A DNA stretch of 64,000 bases from Triticum aestivum (taxonomy: Eukaryota > Streptophyta > Magnoliopsida > Poales > Poaceae): NCBI RefSeq assembly GCF_018294505.1, contig NC_057802.1:550955267-551019266 (forward strand). Reading direction: 5' to 3'. Both the position numbers and the translations under genes were made by a program. Below, in pieces: positions 1 to 10,974 of this stretch (its first letter is position 1; each line of letters begins with the position of its first letter). A model generated the notes under the pieces. The model was not told the origin of the DNA, did no database searches, and was given only the letters and a program-made list of their open reading frames with translations.

Positions 1-147
1 CTACAAAACACTCGACCGTAAGAACTCAGTCGACCATCAGAACAGTTGACAAAGTAAGAGCATGGTTGTGAAGTTGTACATGCCCTAGAAGTGGTCGCGT
101 CTGCGGTTTCCGCGTCATCCTGCTCCTTGTGAACGTCCATGGATGTC

Positions 148-1608
148 CTAGAAGTAGCAGCACTGAAAGCTCCAAAACTTACGCAGAAGCAATGGGAACA
201 TCCACCTTGATCTTGGGCGGGCCTTCCGAGGCTTCGGTGGCACAACCTTGGGCTGCTTCGCGGCCTTCTCCGATGGCTCAGGAGTGGATGTCCGAGTGCG
301 CTTCGGGGCTTGCGTACTTGGCGGAGCTACTTTTCCACGCCCACCTGCAGGATCATGCGTCTGCTTGGAATGATGTTCAGAGCCGGGCGGCGAGTCGACC
401 TCCTCACTGCTACCAGAATCATCACTGCCTCCTTCACTATCATCTTCAGATTGCCAGTCGGCGCTTCCGTCTTTGCTCTCCTCTCCCTCCTGAAATTGTT
501 CCCCGTTTGGCATCGAGTACATCTTGGTGTAAATCTGCAAGGCGCAAGTCAACAAAATCAGTCGGATTCAAGAGCAAATGCAAATCGAAGAGAGAAAACA
601 CTCAATATTTTGAGCCTGACCTCTTCCGGCTCGTGTTCAACATCAAATGGCAGAACCCTCCTGGACCCCCTGGGGTTATCCTTGTTCCTAGTGATGCTTC
701 GCAGCCACTGAGCCACCATCTCCTCGGCGACCTCCTCTGGGTGGACCCGAGCGGTGTCATCAGTGCCCGAGTACATCCACATCAGGTGGTCATGGGCTTG
801 GAGAGGCTGGATGCGTCGACTAAGGAACACCTCCAACAGGTCCATGCCAGACACCTCCCGGACTAAGTTAACAACCTGGTCAACTAAAAGTGAAACCTCG
901 CCTTTCTCCTCTGGGGTCACGATCAGTGAAGAAGGTTGGCAGAGTTGCTCCATAGTGAAAGGGGGGAGAACGGTCGACTGACCAGGAGTCGGGATGTCCT
1001 TGCAATAGAACCAGGTCGACTGCCATCCTCGGACTGACTCGGGAAGGGTTATTGAAGGGAAAGTACTTCTACCCCTAGTTTGAATCCCCAAACCCTCGCA
1101 CATTTGGATCACGTGCGTCTTTTCGTCAGTCTGATTTGCTTTCTTCATCGTTTGAGAACGGCAAGTAAAGATGTGTTTGAAGAGACCCAAGTGCGGTTGG
1201 CAACCCAAGAAGTTTTCGCACAATGAAATGTGCGCAGCAAGATATGTGATTGTGTTTGGGGGAATGGTGAATTTGAGCACCAAAAAAGTTCAAGAAACCC
1301 CGAAAGAACGGATGCGGGGGAAGGGAAAGACCTCAGTCGATGTGGGTGGTGAGGAGGACGTGCTCACCCTCGCGCGGCTGAGGCTCAGATTCCCCCTCCG
1401 GCAGCCTCCAGGATCCATCGACGATCATGCCATCTGCGGCGAGCCTCTTCAGATCCTCCTGCTCGATGATAGAGCGGATCCAGTCCCCCTGGATCCAACC
1501 AGGGGGCAGGCCGGATCGCGACGACGACCCCCGAGCTATCTTCTTGCCCTTCGCCGCCGCCGACGCCTTCTTCACGCGCTCCAAGGCTGCTGTCTTGTCC
1601 TTCACCAT
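148..1608 (-). pseudogene. Decayed retroelement ORF with a 'putative gypsy-type transposon' (Transposase_28-like) domain
   Basis: Reading the minus strand, the protein starts at the ATG ending at 1608 (MVKDKTAALERVKKA, Lys/Ala-rich). It continues through a conserved block ending GEHVLLTTHID, then meets an in-frame TGA near 1339 and a frameshift. It resumes with YLAAHISLCENFLGCQPHLG and GWQSTWFYCKD, typical of the PF04195-type domain found in many grass retroelement ORFs. The tail at 148-555 (MYSMPNGEQ, then an acidic Ser/Glu stretch and EEVDSPP, then a Lys/Pro-rich end) is separated by what looks like an intron near 556-600. The stop and frameshift mean it is not functional. The function of the domain is unknown to me; it is a hallmark of retroelement-borne ORFs. 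It lies antisense to the neighbouring LTR. Confidence 0.7.
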
Positions 1609-2121
1609 GGCGGCGGAATGCGCATGAGCCGAGCGGAGGCGTCGAGAAAAGAGGAAGACGCGATGGAGAAGCAGAGGAAGAAGAGATTGAATGAGGCGTA
1701 CTGTGCATTGCATCGGCCGCCTTTTATGGGCTTGCTTCCGAGTGGCTGACCCGTGGGCCCGAGCAATCCTATCAAATCCCGCAACAGTCGCTCACCCGAT
1801 ACGTGGCGAAAAAGGTGGTGCGGAGATCGAGGCGCCCCTGTCTACTCGCTCCAATTACTACAGCGCGCTCCGTCCCGCGTGCTTCTTGAGATCCGGGAAC
1901 CGCAGAGCAACCAATAGCACCGAAGATTTCGCACCATAACACACTCAAAGATTATCAACATAATTCACTCGACGACCTCTGAATCGATCAAGGCGACTGA
2001 AACGAGGTTGAAGCTTTAGCATGACTCCCAGATTCCAGTAAAAATGCTTCCGATGCATGGAATCGAGTCAGAACCAACTTCAACTCTTCTTCACTCGGAC
2101 CTCAATCCATTCGGGGGCTAA

Positions 2122-2716
2122 TGACGATGACATGTACCTAGGGTAGGGTCATAGGCCTAACCTAGATGTCCTACCCAAGGACACTGCCCTAGAGTCAAGG
2201 ACATTCAAAGTACAACGGAAGATACCGACAAAAATCACCTTGGAGTGCAATCCACTCGACCAGTTATCCCACTCGGATACCCTAATTCCACTAGACCAAG
2301 AGAGAGTCACTCGACCACACGAAGAATCACTCGGAGTACAGAAGATCTAAAGTCGACCCAGGATGGCAACGGTCAAGCGTTCACTCCGTAGTCTTCAAGG
2401 TCATTTATAGTCCTTTATAGCTAGCGTTACCAGTAACGCCCTGCTAAACGTACATTGAACCCTGTGTAACTGACGGCTGGAGGGGTCCGGCGCACTCTAT
2501 ATAAGCCACCCCCCTCCTCTGGCACAAGGGTTCGCACCCCTCGTAACTTTCACGCATATCCAGTCGACAAGCCTCCGGGCACCAAGACGTAGGGCTATTA
2601 CTTCCTCCGAGAATGGCCTGAACTCGTAAACCTTGCGTGCACAACCTCGTCGTACCTAGGGCCTTGCCTCCTCCTATGTACCACCTATTCTTACTGTCAG
2701 ACTTACTCCCACGACA
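2122..2716 (+). mobile_element. LTR of a Gypsy-like retrotransposon, plus orientation (likely a 3' LTR)
   Basis: The segment opens TGACGATGACA and closes CCCACGACA, so it has TG...CA ends. It is preceded by a G-rich tract (TTCGGGGGCTAA, 2110-2121) that fits a polypurine tract, which would make it the 3' LTR of a plus-oriented element whose body lies to the left and runs off the window. A TATA box lies about 380 bases in, followed by a C-rich leader. The other LTR is not in the window, so the exact ends are inferred from one copy. Confidence 0.6.
2497..2505 (+). promoter_or_regulatory. TATA box of the LTR promoter
   Basis: CTATATAAG lies about two thirds of the way into the LTR and is followed by a C-rich leader, as expected of an RNA start in a plant LTR. 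It supports plus-strand polarity, although the core TATATA is palindromic. Confidence 0.5.
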
Positions 2717-3290
2717 CGCGCCTAGTTTCAGCAAATCGCATGGCCGATGGCACAAAAAATTGATGCCAGTTCCAGCAAATAGATGGATGGTTGTAGCAAA
2801 AAAGGGTCATCTGCAGCCCGCCATCCGTCTTCACGGCGTGAAGACCTTTCGACGGTTGAAGCAGCGTGGGGCACCGGTTCCAGCCCTGGGATGCCCGGTT
2901 GCAGCAAAAAGGCCGTGGCCGGCTGTCGCGGGTCTCCAGCACCGGTGGGTGCTGATTGCAGCACCTGTCACCGTCGACAGAAAACGGACGCAGAGGTGAT
3001 GGATGGTGGTGCTCCCATGGTCAGAGACCCGCGACTTCCGCTACCGCGCAGCGCCGTGTGTCGACCGCTGCCGTGCCGTGTGGAGGAAGAAGCAGAGAGC
3101 GAGCAGAGATCGTGAAGCTCGTCGCCAGGATAAGATTGGGATGGATGGAGCGAAAGAGATGACATGTGCGGTGAGAAAAGTGAAGGGGATGGATAAGGCA
3201 GTGCTCGCGCGTGGTGAAACGGTGTGTGGGGCCCTAGGTAGTGCGCGTGTGTGTGGGAGTGACCGGCGCAAGCTTTAGCCGGTCCGCCGG
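2717..3290. other. Unclassified repeat-like DNA with recurring 'ttgcagcaaa/ttccagcaaa' motifs
   Basis: Between 2730 and 2975 short phrases such as GGTTGTAGCAAAA, GGTTGCAGCAAAA and GATTGCAGCACC recur every few tens of bases, a pattern I associate with degenerate Triticeae repeats. No convincing gene is seen. The open frames here are short, overlap on both strands and show no recognisable domain. Confidence 0.4.
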
Positions 3291-3484
3291 CTCAAAGTGT
3301 TTTCCTTTGAAATTTGGTTTAAAATCCAAATCACTAGCAAAAAGAATGAAAAAAGTTCTCGTTTTTCATATTAATGGCATGCGGGCGAAATTGCATGCCA
3401 TTAATAACCAAATCACTAGCAGCGTGCAAAGTAGACACACACACCACTAGTAAGTGGGGCTCCACATAATATACTAGTGGTGTA
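3291..3484. repeat. CACTA-like subterminal repeat segment (left flank of the Copia insertion)
   Basis: Short phrases CACTAGTAAGTGGGGCTCC and ACTAGTGG recur, and similar phrases (TACTAGTGGCATGCC, TATTAGTGGCATG) continue beyond the Copia element from 9272. The Copia element therefore seems to have inserted into the subterminal region of an older DNA transposon. An inverted repeat (TTAATGGCATGC...GCATGCCATTAA) lies at about 3371-3405. I could not find the TIRs of this host element. Confidence 0.4.
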
Positions 3485-3625
3485 TGACAGATGAATAAAA
3501 TTGTTGCTTGTATTATGTTTAGTACAGGGTACATGGCTATATATATATTGGTACAAACCAACTTAGACTAGGTATTGAAAACCAATATGAACTAGAAAAC
3601 GTGTGATCCAAGAAATAGTCTAACA
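3485..3625 (-). repeat. Copia 3' LTR
   Basis: On the plus strand it reads TGACAGATGAATAAAATTG to ATAGTCTAACA. It matches the copy at 9133-9271 closely (GTACAGGGTACATGGCTATA, GGTACAAACCAACTTAGACT in both) with scattered substitutions. Confidence 0.9.
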
Positions 3626-3641
3626 CCCCCCCCCCCCTGCA
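3626..3641 (-). promoter_or_regulatory. Copia polypurine tract with a long G homopolymer
   Basis: Immediately inside the 3' LTR the plus strand is a run of about a dozen C followed by TGCAG. On the element's strand this is CTGCA plus a G-run directly before the LTR, the position of the polypurine tract that primes plus-strand DNA synthesis. Confidence 0.75.
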
Positions 3642-4702
3642 GTATCAACAGGAGGCTCGATGACGTTGAGACTGGAATGTATGTCTTGAAATGGCTTAGT
3701 AGCAAGTCCTTTGGTGAAGATGTCAGCAAATGAGCCGTAGTAGGAACATGGAGCACCCGAACTTGTCCAAGATCCACCTTCTCTCGAACAAAATGAATAT
3801 CAATGTCAATGTGTTTGGTCTGGCGATGCTGAACAGGATTCCCAGACATGTAAACAGCTGAAATATTATCGTAATATACAATAGTAGCCTGCTCAATTGG
3901 TCGATGCAGTTCTGAGAGCAACTGACGAACCCAAATAGTATCAGCGACAACATGTGCCACAACACGGTACTCAGCTTCAGCGGACGAACAGGAGGCCGTA
4001 ACCTGTCTTTTCGAGGACCAAGAAATCAAATTGTTACCGATAATAACACAAAAACCGAATGTGGATCGTCGAGTGTCTGGACAACTAGCCCAGTCTGCAT
4101 CAGAGTATGCGGTGGGAGAATGAGGAGTGGACTTATTGATGTGAAGACCATGATCAAGAGTACCTTTTAAATACCTAATAACACGTTTGGCATGATTAAA
4201 ATGTGGAAGCCGTGGATCATGCATATGAAGACATGCCTGTTGAACAGCAAAGGAAATTTCAGGACGAGTGATAGTGAGATATTGGAGAGCCCCGGTTAGA
4301 CTAGGTACAGAGTAGGATCATGGAAAGGTTCACCATCAGCTGATAGTTTGAAACTGGTATCAATAGCGGTGCGAGAGGACTGACAGTCAAGCATACCAGC
4401 ATGATTAAGAAGAACAAGAGTATACTAACATTGGGAAAGAAAAAGGCCAAAAGAATCATGAAGAACCGCAATGCCCAAAAAGTGATGAAGAGTACAAAGA
4501 TCAGTCATAGAGATTTCAGAACGAAGAAGGGTAATAATGTGTTCTAAAAAGGTTTGAGAAGATGTGGAGAGAATGATGTCATCTACATAAAGAAGGAGGT
4601 AGGCAGTTTCGGAATTGTGGTGGTACACAAAGAGTGAAGTGTCAGAAAGTGAAGAAGTGAAACCTATCGTTTGGATGAAAGAAGAGAAACGTCGAAACCA
4701 GG

Positions 4703-6372
4703 TGATACGTCCATTTTGCATCACGTTTACCTACTGTTATTTATAATGTTTTTATGCATAGTAATGCTTTTTGGACTAATTCTAATGCCTTTTCTCTCAT
4801 AATATGCAAGGTACACACAAAGAGGGAGAATTCCGGCAGCTGGAAATCTGGACCTGGAAAAGCTACGTCAGGCCACCTATTCTGCACAACTCCAAATGAG
4901 CTTAAACTTCACAAGGTATTTTTATGGAATATATCAAAAATATTGGATCCAATAAGGACCAGAGGGGGCCCACCAGGTGGGCACAACCCACCTGGGCGCG
5001 CCAGGGAGCCCAAGCGCGCCCTGGTGGGTTGTGCTCCCCTCGGCCCACCTCCGGTACCCATCTTCTGGTATATAAGTCATTTTGACCTAGAGAAAATCAG
5101 GAGAGGACTTTCGGGATAGAGCGTCGCTGTCTCGAGGCGGAACTTGGGCAGGAGCACTTTTGACCTCCGGCGGAGCAATTTCGCTGGGGGAACTTCCCTC
5201 CCGGAGGGGGAAATCATCTTCATCATCATCACCAACAACTCTCCCATCTAGGGGAGGAATTTCGGGATGGATCGCCACCGTTTTGAGGCGGAACTTGGGC
5301 AGGAGCACTTTTGCCCTCCAGCGGAGCGATTCCGTCAAGGGAACTTCCCTCCCGGAGGGGGAAATCATCGTCATCATCATCACCAACAACTCTCCCATCT
5401 TGGGAAGGGAAATCTCCATCAACATCTTCAACAACACCATCTCCTCTCAAACCCTAGTTCATCTCTTGTGTTCAATCTTTGTACCAGAACTATAGATTGG
5501 TGCTTGTGGGTGACTAATAGTGTTGATTACATCTTGTAGTTGATTACTATATGGTTTATTTGGTGGAAGATTATATGTTCAGATCCATTATGCTATTTAA
5601 TACCCCTCTGATCTTGAGCATGTTTATTATTTGTGAGTAGTTACTTTTGTTCTTGAGGTCACGGGAGAAATTTTGTTGCAAGTGATCATGTGAACTTGAT
5701 ATGTGTTCGATATTTTGATAGTATGTATGTTGTGATTCCCTTAGTGGTGTCATGTGAACGTCGACTGCATGACACTTCACCATATTTGGGCCTAAGGGAA
5801 TGCATTGTGGAGTAGTAATTAGATGATGGGTTGCGAGAGTGACAGAAGCTTAAACCCTAGTTTATGCGCTATTCCGTAAGGGACCGATTGGATCCAAAAG
5901 TTTAATGATATGGTTAGAATTTATTCTTAATACTTTTCTCGTAGTGTCGGTTGCTTGCGAGGGGGTTAATCATAAGTAGGAGGTTTGTTCAAGTAAGAAC
6001 AGCACCTAAGCACCGGTCCACCCACATATCAAATTATCAAAGTAGCCAACACGAATCAAACCAACATGATGAAAGTGACTAGATGAAATTCCCGTGTGCC
6101 CTCAAGAATGCTTTGCCTATTATAAGAGACTGTTTTGGCCTATCCTTTGCCTCAAAAGGATTGGCCTACCTTTCTGCACTTTTGTTACTATTACCGTTAC
6201 TTGCTCGTTACAAATTATCTTCCTATCAAACTACTCTCCTACTTACAATTTCAGCACTTGCAGACATTACCTTACTAAAAAACACTTGTCATTTCCTTTT
6301 GCTCCTCGTTGGGTTCGACACTCTTACTTTTTGAAAAGACTACAATTGATCCCATATACTTGTGGGTCATCG
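4703..6372 (+). mobile_element. Solo LTR (Gypsy-like) inside the Copia reverse transcriptase
   Basis: The insert opens TGATACGTCCATTTTGCATC and ends ACTTGTGGGTCATCG. It is flanked by perfect 5-bp duplications CCAGG (4698-4702 and 6373-6377). No internal domain is present, so it is a lone LTR left by recombination between two LTRs. Removing it with one CCAGG restores the reading frame of the Copia RT across APRAW/FRRF. The last bases are CG where LTRs normally end CA, a probable point mutation. Orientation follows the TATA-like TATATAAGTC near 5069 and the typical 3' end text. Confidence 0.9.
5120..5410 (+). repeat. Two-unit tandem duplication (about 148 bp) inside the solo LTR
   Basis: The phrase GAGGCGGAACTTGGGCAGGA occurs at about 5135 and again at about 5283. 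Each copy is followed by CTCCCGGAGGGGGAAATCAT and CATCATCACCAACAACTCTC. The copies differ by several substitutions. Open frames across it on both strands come from this repeat and are not genes. Confidence 0.8.
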
Positions 6373-9123
6373 CCAGGCTCGTGGAGCTTGTTTGAGACCA
6401 TAAAGAGATTTCTGGAGAAGACATACATGATTTGGATAGGAAGGATTTTCAAAACCTAGAGGTTACTGACAATAGACGGTCTCTTGAAGAGAACAATGGA
6501 GGAAAGCATTTTTTACATCTAGTTGATGGATGGGCCATACGGAGGAAACAACGATGCTACAAATGGTAAGAATGGTGCTGGGCTTGACAACAGGAGAGAA
6601 CGTTTCATCATAATCAATGCCATGTTGTTGAGAGTAACAGCGACAGACCCAGCGGGCTTTATAGCGGGAGAGGCTCCCATCAGAGTGGAATTTTTGGCGA
6701 AAGACCCATTTGCCAGAAACCATATTTTTATTGGAAGGGCGAGGAACTAACTTCCAAGTATTGTTTTCAATTAATGCATCGTATTCTTCTTGCATGGCAG
6801 CAACCCAATTTGGATCAAGAAGAGCATTTTTGTAAGTTCTGGGAATGGAAGAGAGAGATGCGGTAGCATGTAGGTTGAGGCAATCCGTGGGCTGACGAAA
6901 ACCTGATTTGGCGCGAGTATGCATGCCATGACCATTGACAGGGGCGATGGTAGGGACAACTTTAGCTAGTAGGATGGAAATGGGGGTTTCTGTTGTAGGA
7001 GAAGATGCAGACGGTGGGTGGGTGGTGGCGGGTTAGGTGGTGTTGGGATGTGTGGTTGCGGGTTGGGTGGTGGCAGGTTGTTTGGTTGCGGATTGGGTGG
7101 TGTCGGGGTGTTTGATGGCGGGTTGGGTGGTGCTTCCGTGACAATAGGTGCGGCGGGTTGGGCTGCTATGACAGGAGTGTAGAGGTGGAAAGGACGGGGA
7201 GAAGGGGTGGCGGCGGAGGTAGGGATGATGGACGGCGTGTCGGTGCGTTGAGCAAAAGGAAAAATATGTTCGGCGAATGTAACGTGGCGAGACACGTGTA
7301 CCGGTCCAGTGTGTAAGTCAAGACAACGGTAACCTTTGAGTTCGTCGGAAAAACCAAGAAGGACACATGGGATAGATCATGGAGAAAGTTTGTTTTCAGA
7401 GGTGGCATAGGCATTTGGAAAGCAAAGACAGCCAAAAACACGAACCTCGGAGTAATTGGGATGGCAAAGGAAAAGAGAGTAATAGGAGTGATATTTGGAT
7501 TGGTTTTGGAGGGGCGAATATTGAGACGAAATGTGGCCGTGCGGAGAGCTTCTGCCCAGAATTTTGATGGCATGGAAGACTGAACGAGAAGTGTACGAAC
7601 AAGAGAATCGAAGAAGGATACCATGTTTTAAAAAGAAGGTACGATTTTGAATGTTGTCAAACTCACGGCCGTTGTCACACTGAATGAAACGAATAGGGAG
7701 GAAGAAGTGGACAGAAACATAACGCTGAAAATGTAGAAAAAGAGGGTAAACATTAGATTCGTTGCGGAAAGAAAAGGTCCATACAAAGTGAGTAAAATCG
7801 TCTACCATGACAAGATAGTATTTAAAACTGGAAATACTTGCAACTGGTGATGTCCATAAATCACAACGTATTAATTCAAAAGGATAAGTACTAGAAGAGC
7901 TAGAGGAACTAAAGGGAAGACACACACGTTTGCCTAACTGACAAGACTCACAAAACGAAGAATTGTGGGAATCACGATTACATGGTATGGAAAATTCACT
8001 AAGCATAGATGCTAAAACAGCAGGGTTGGGATGACCCAGACGACGATGCCAAAGGTCGACGGAGGCCACCATGGATGTAAAAGGAGCGGCGGCAGGGACA
8101 CCATGAAGAGAGTAGAGTTCACTAGAGCTATTAAACCGGGCGATCTCGGCCTTGGTCTGGTAATCCTTGACAGACAATCCAAAAGGGTCAAATTCAACAG
8201 AAACTAGATTGTCGCGAGTAATTTGGCAAACATAAATTAGGTTTTTAATAAGAGCGGGTGCAACAAGAACATCTCGAGAAGAAGTGGTTTAGTGGGAGAG
8301 GGAAGTTGAGCCTGACCTAGACAGTATATGGGAATAGATGAACCATCACCAAGAGTAATGGAAGGAAACGGAGGAGTGCAAGAAGAAAGGAATTTACTTG
8401 ATGCAAACATATGACTAGAGGCACCAGAATCAAAAATCCAATCCGTACCTGAGTTTCCTTGGGCAGCAAAGTTGTTCATGGCCTAGAGAAAGGCAACTTG
8501 ATCCCAGCTCACTGGTGTAGGTGAGGTTCGTGTGGGCAGCAGCACCGCTGATATGCCGGTGAAGGCAGGAGAGCCGACGAGGGCATGTAGTATAGACTTC
8601 CGTTAGCAGGAGAGGGCAAGGGAGCACCGTAAGGAGCATACGATGGAGCGGCATGATATGCGTTCGCCGGCTATCGAGGGGTAAGCAACCCAGGGGCACT
8701 AGTATGCGGACGAAGGTCGGGTTGCCAAGGACCGGTGTAGGCAGGTGCAGCGCCAAGGGGGGACAGGGCAGACCAGGGCATAGGCCATGCCTCGACAAGC
8801 CAGGTCGATGGATCATGCAGAGGACGACGGGATGGAGCCGCAGGTGGAGCACTCGGAGCCGGCGCAGGGTTTTGAAGGCGGCAGTGTCGAAGGAGGCGCC
8901 GAGCGCGTCGAGGGCAGCCCGTAGATGGGGGTTTTGCTACGGTAGTTGGGACTAGGGCGCCAGCCTGGAGGTGGTTGCACGGATGGAGTCGGGGGCGTCG
9001 TGGCGGCATGAGCTGGCATGTGAAGCACTCTAGCGATGATAGCAGCCCAGCGCTCGAAGTAGCCAGGCGGCGGCAAAGGTGGTGGGGTGGGTGGAGCCAT
9101 ACCCTACACTCTAGGATTGAAAA

Positions 9124-9132
9124 CTGATACCA
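9124..9132 (-). promoter_or_regulatory. Copia primer-binding site (initiator tRNA-Met type)
   Basis: CTGATACCA abuts the LTR boundary at 9133. Read on the minus strand it is TGGTATCAG, matching the first nine bases of the usual plant tRNA-iMet primer site (TGGTATCAGAGC); the match stops there. Confidence 0.8.
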
Positions 9133-9271
9133 TGATAGATGAATAAAACTATCGCTTCTATTATGTTTTGTACAGGGTACATGGCTATATATATTGGTAC
9201 AAACCAACTTAGACTAGGTATTACAAACCGGCATGGATTAGGAAACTTGTGATCCAATAAATAGTCTAACA
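9133..9271 (-). repeat. Copia 5' LTR
   Basis: It reads TGATAGATGAATAAAACTATC to ATAGTCTAACA on the plus strand and is the partner of 3485-3625. At 139 bases it is among the shorter LTRs for a plant Copia element. Confidence 0.9.
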
Positions 9272-10125
9272 ATGTACAGTAACATGCGGCACGCTACTAC
9301 TACATATTGTACTAGTGGCATGCCAAACTGAGTAAACACCGCAAGTAAATGGGGCCCGCAGTGGCATGTAGATACATGGCACACGGCACTAGTAGTTCAT
9401 CTATTAGTGGCATGTCCGTAAAGCGGTCACCGCTAGCAATTACAGACCGGCAAGTTTCTGGGTATACCTTACTAGCGGCGTGCCGCCTTGGTGCATCGCG
9501 ACTAATAATATGTCATTAGCGGCATGGCGTAGTTGGAGTTCTATCAAGATTTGATTATGCTTACTACTCTATTGAACCATTTGATACTCTATTTGTACTA
9601 GCCTTGGGCTAGGTTGTAATGAATTATGTGATTTGTGGGTCATTTTGATGTAAGAGAATGGTGCATTGTGTTTGATATTACATCGATACCGTATATGTTG
9701 GTGAACCGATCCAGGGGCCAGCATGGTAAACACGTAGACTTAAACCTTATCAGGTTGGTCGTTACAAAAAGAGTACCTCCTCTGAGCTGAGCCACTGTGG
9801 AGATCACTCTTGTCTACCAGAGCATTAGCCTCTATCGACACGTTTAGGTTTGACATCTCGGTGGCATGAACGAGTAGCAGATGAGGCTATTAACCTCATT
9901 TGTTTTGGTCTTTATATGCTCACTGTAAGGATTGTCGTCCTTTGTTGTCCCGTACACGAATATACCCGGTGATGCTTAAATTAGTTAAATGGTTTGATGT
10001 ATTCTTACTCTTGTAGATCTCAGCATGTAGCCATGTGTAATTTGCGTGCTTCTCCTTTCGAAGGCCTTGGACGTGCAGGAACCATATTTTGTTGGTGCTT
10101 ATCTCATCTTAGCGTTTTCTGTTTA
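9272..10125. other. Right flank of the Copia insertion: CACTA-like repeats, then non-coding DNA
   Basis: From 9272 to about 9540 phrases such as ACTAGTGGCATGCC and TTAGCGGCATG recur, matching the left flank at 3291-3484. From 9541 to 10125 I see no open frame of note and no recognisable element end. Confidence 0.4.
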
Positions 10126-10382
10126 TTCTCTTTGTTTCAAAATAACTGAAGTCACAGAATTGTCCTAAGTCAAACCTTTTCAAGTTTGACCAAGTATATA
10201 GAAAATTTTGCAAAGAACGACAACATCAAATGTATATAAATATAAAATATATCTCATAATGAATCTAAAGAAGCAAATTTGGTGTTGTAGATGTTTATAT
10301 ATTGTTATATAGGCTTGGTCAAATTTTATGAAATTTGGCTTAGGACAAAACTAGAAGTTCAATTATTTTGAAACGGATGGAG
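10126..10382. mobile_element. Stowaway-like (Tc1/Mariner) MITE
   Basis: The ends are inverted: CTCTTTGTTTCAAAATAACT on the left and the complement of TTATTTTGAAACGGATGGAG on the right, bordered by TA dinucleotides. The left terminus has drifted from the usual CTCCCTCCG. The interior contains paired TTTGACCAAG / CTTGGTCAAA phrases typical of this group. It is non-coding. Confidence 0.75.
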
Positions 10383-10974
10383 TACATGAGTGAGTACTAC
10401 TATACTACTATAAGTAGTCTAAAAAAGATCACCACACCAACTCCCCTCTTGCGTGTGTCCGGTTCAGGCACGTTTGCGTCTTCTTCTTTTTGAGTTAGAA
10501 GGAACCTTTGCTTTTTAACAGAAGTGCAATTATAATCCACTACAACACAATCTTAAGTAGCAGGCGGCGCGCGGTTAGCCCATGACCCTGACCTAGATCC
10601 TAGAATGCGTTTGGACAAGCACATCGCAGACACGTGCAAGTTCCACGCTAGTGCAATTGCATCGTTTCCATGGGAAATCAAGCAAAACTCATGCCACCTC
10701 CCACAAGTAAACTTGGCCAACACAAATTAATTAGATAGAAAAAACTGGTTTTGATGTCTGAAGTAGAAAGCTGAATGTTCGTCCTACCCCATGATCATGG
10801 GTCGCTTCCATGAGCTTCCAACTTCTTTGTTGATGTTGATCCAGCATTCAGTTTCACAGCCAAACTCGCCTGATCCCCACAGGTAAACTTAACCAATTGT
10901 CATAGATCCGGACTAAACTGCCAACCACGTCTAGAAACCAAGAGATCAGGTTGTGCCGCCCCAGAAACTGAGAC

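Larger units (their letters stand above)
3592..9100 (-). pseudogene. Copia gag-pol polyprotein, disrupted
   Basis: On the minus strand: an N-terminal Pro-rich start (MAPPTPPPLPPPGYFERWAA, 9100) with almost no gag core; a protease motif WIFDSGASSHM (about 8400); the GAG-preintegrase WHRRLGHPNPAV with a CESCQLGK zinc-binding part (about 8050-7920); an integrase core with FIQCDNGREF (about 7680); reverse transcriptase from about 6830 with QLDVKNAFLH, the [11 protein letters not shown] block split by the solo LTR, and LLLYVDD (about 4590); RNase H with YSDADWASCPDTRRS and SSAEAEYR (4224-3592). Defects are a TAA stop at about 6463, frameshifts at about 7400-7620 and 4225-4424, the 1.67 kb LTR insertion and the reduced gag. 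It cannot encode a working polyprotein. Confidence 0.9.
3485..9271 (-). mobile_element. Copia LTR retrotransposon with very short LTRs, minus strand
   Basis: LTRs of about 140 bases lie at 3485-3625 and 9133-9271. The outer flanks GTGTA (left) and ATGTA (right) match at four of five positions, consistent with an aged target duplication. The primer site and polypurine tract sit correctly for a minus-strand element. Domain order on the minus strand is short Pro-rich gag remnant, protease, GAG-preintegrase, integrase, reverse transcriptase, RNase H, which is the Copia order. A solo LTR (4703-6372) interrupts it, so the element itself is about 4.1 kb, short for Copia, mainly because gag is reduced. 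Confidence 0.9.

Noticed and set aside
129..866. 245-codon plus-strand frame at the window start
   Set aside because: It lies opposite the recognisable minus-strand retroelement ORF and its translation has no domain.
5087..5495. Overlapping frames on both strands in the solo LTR
   Set aside because: They come from a tandem duplication inside LTR DNA with no retroelement or host domain.
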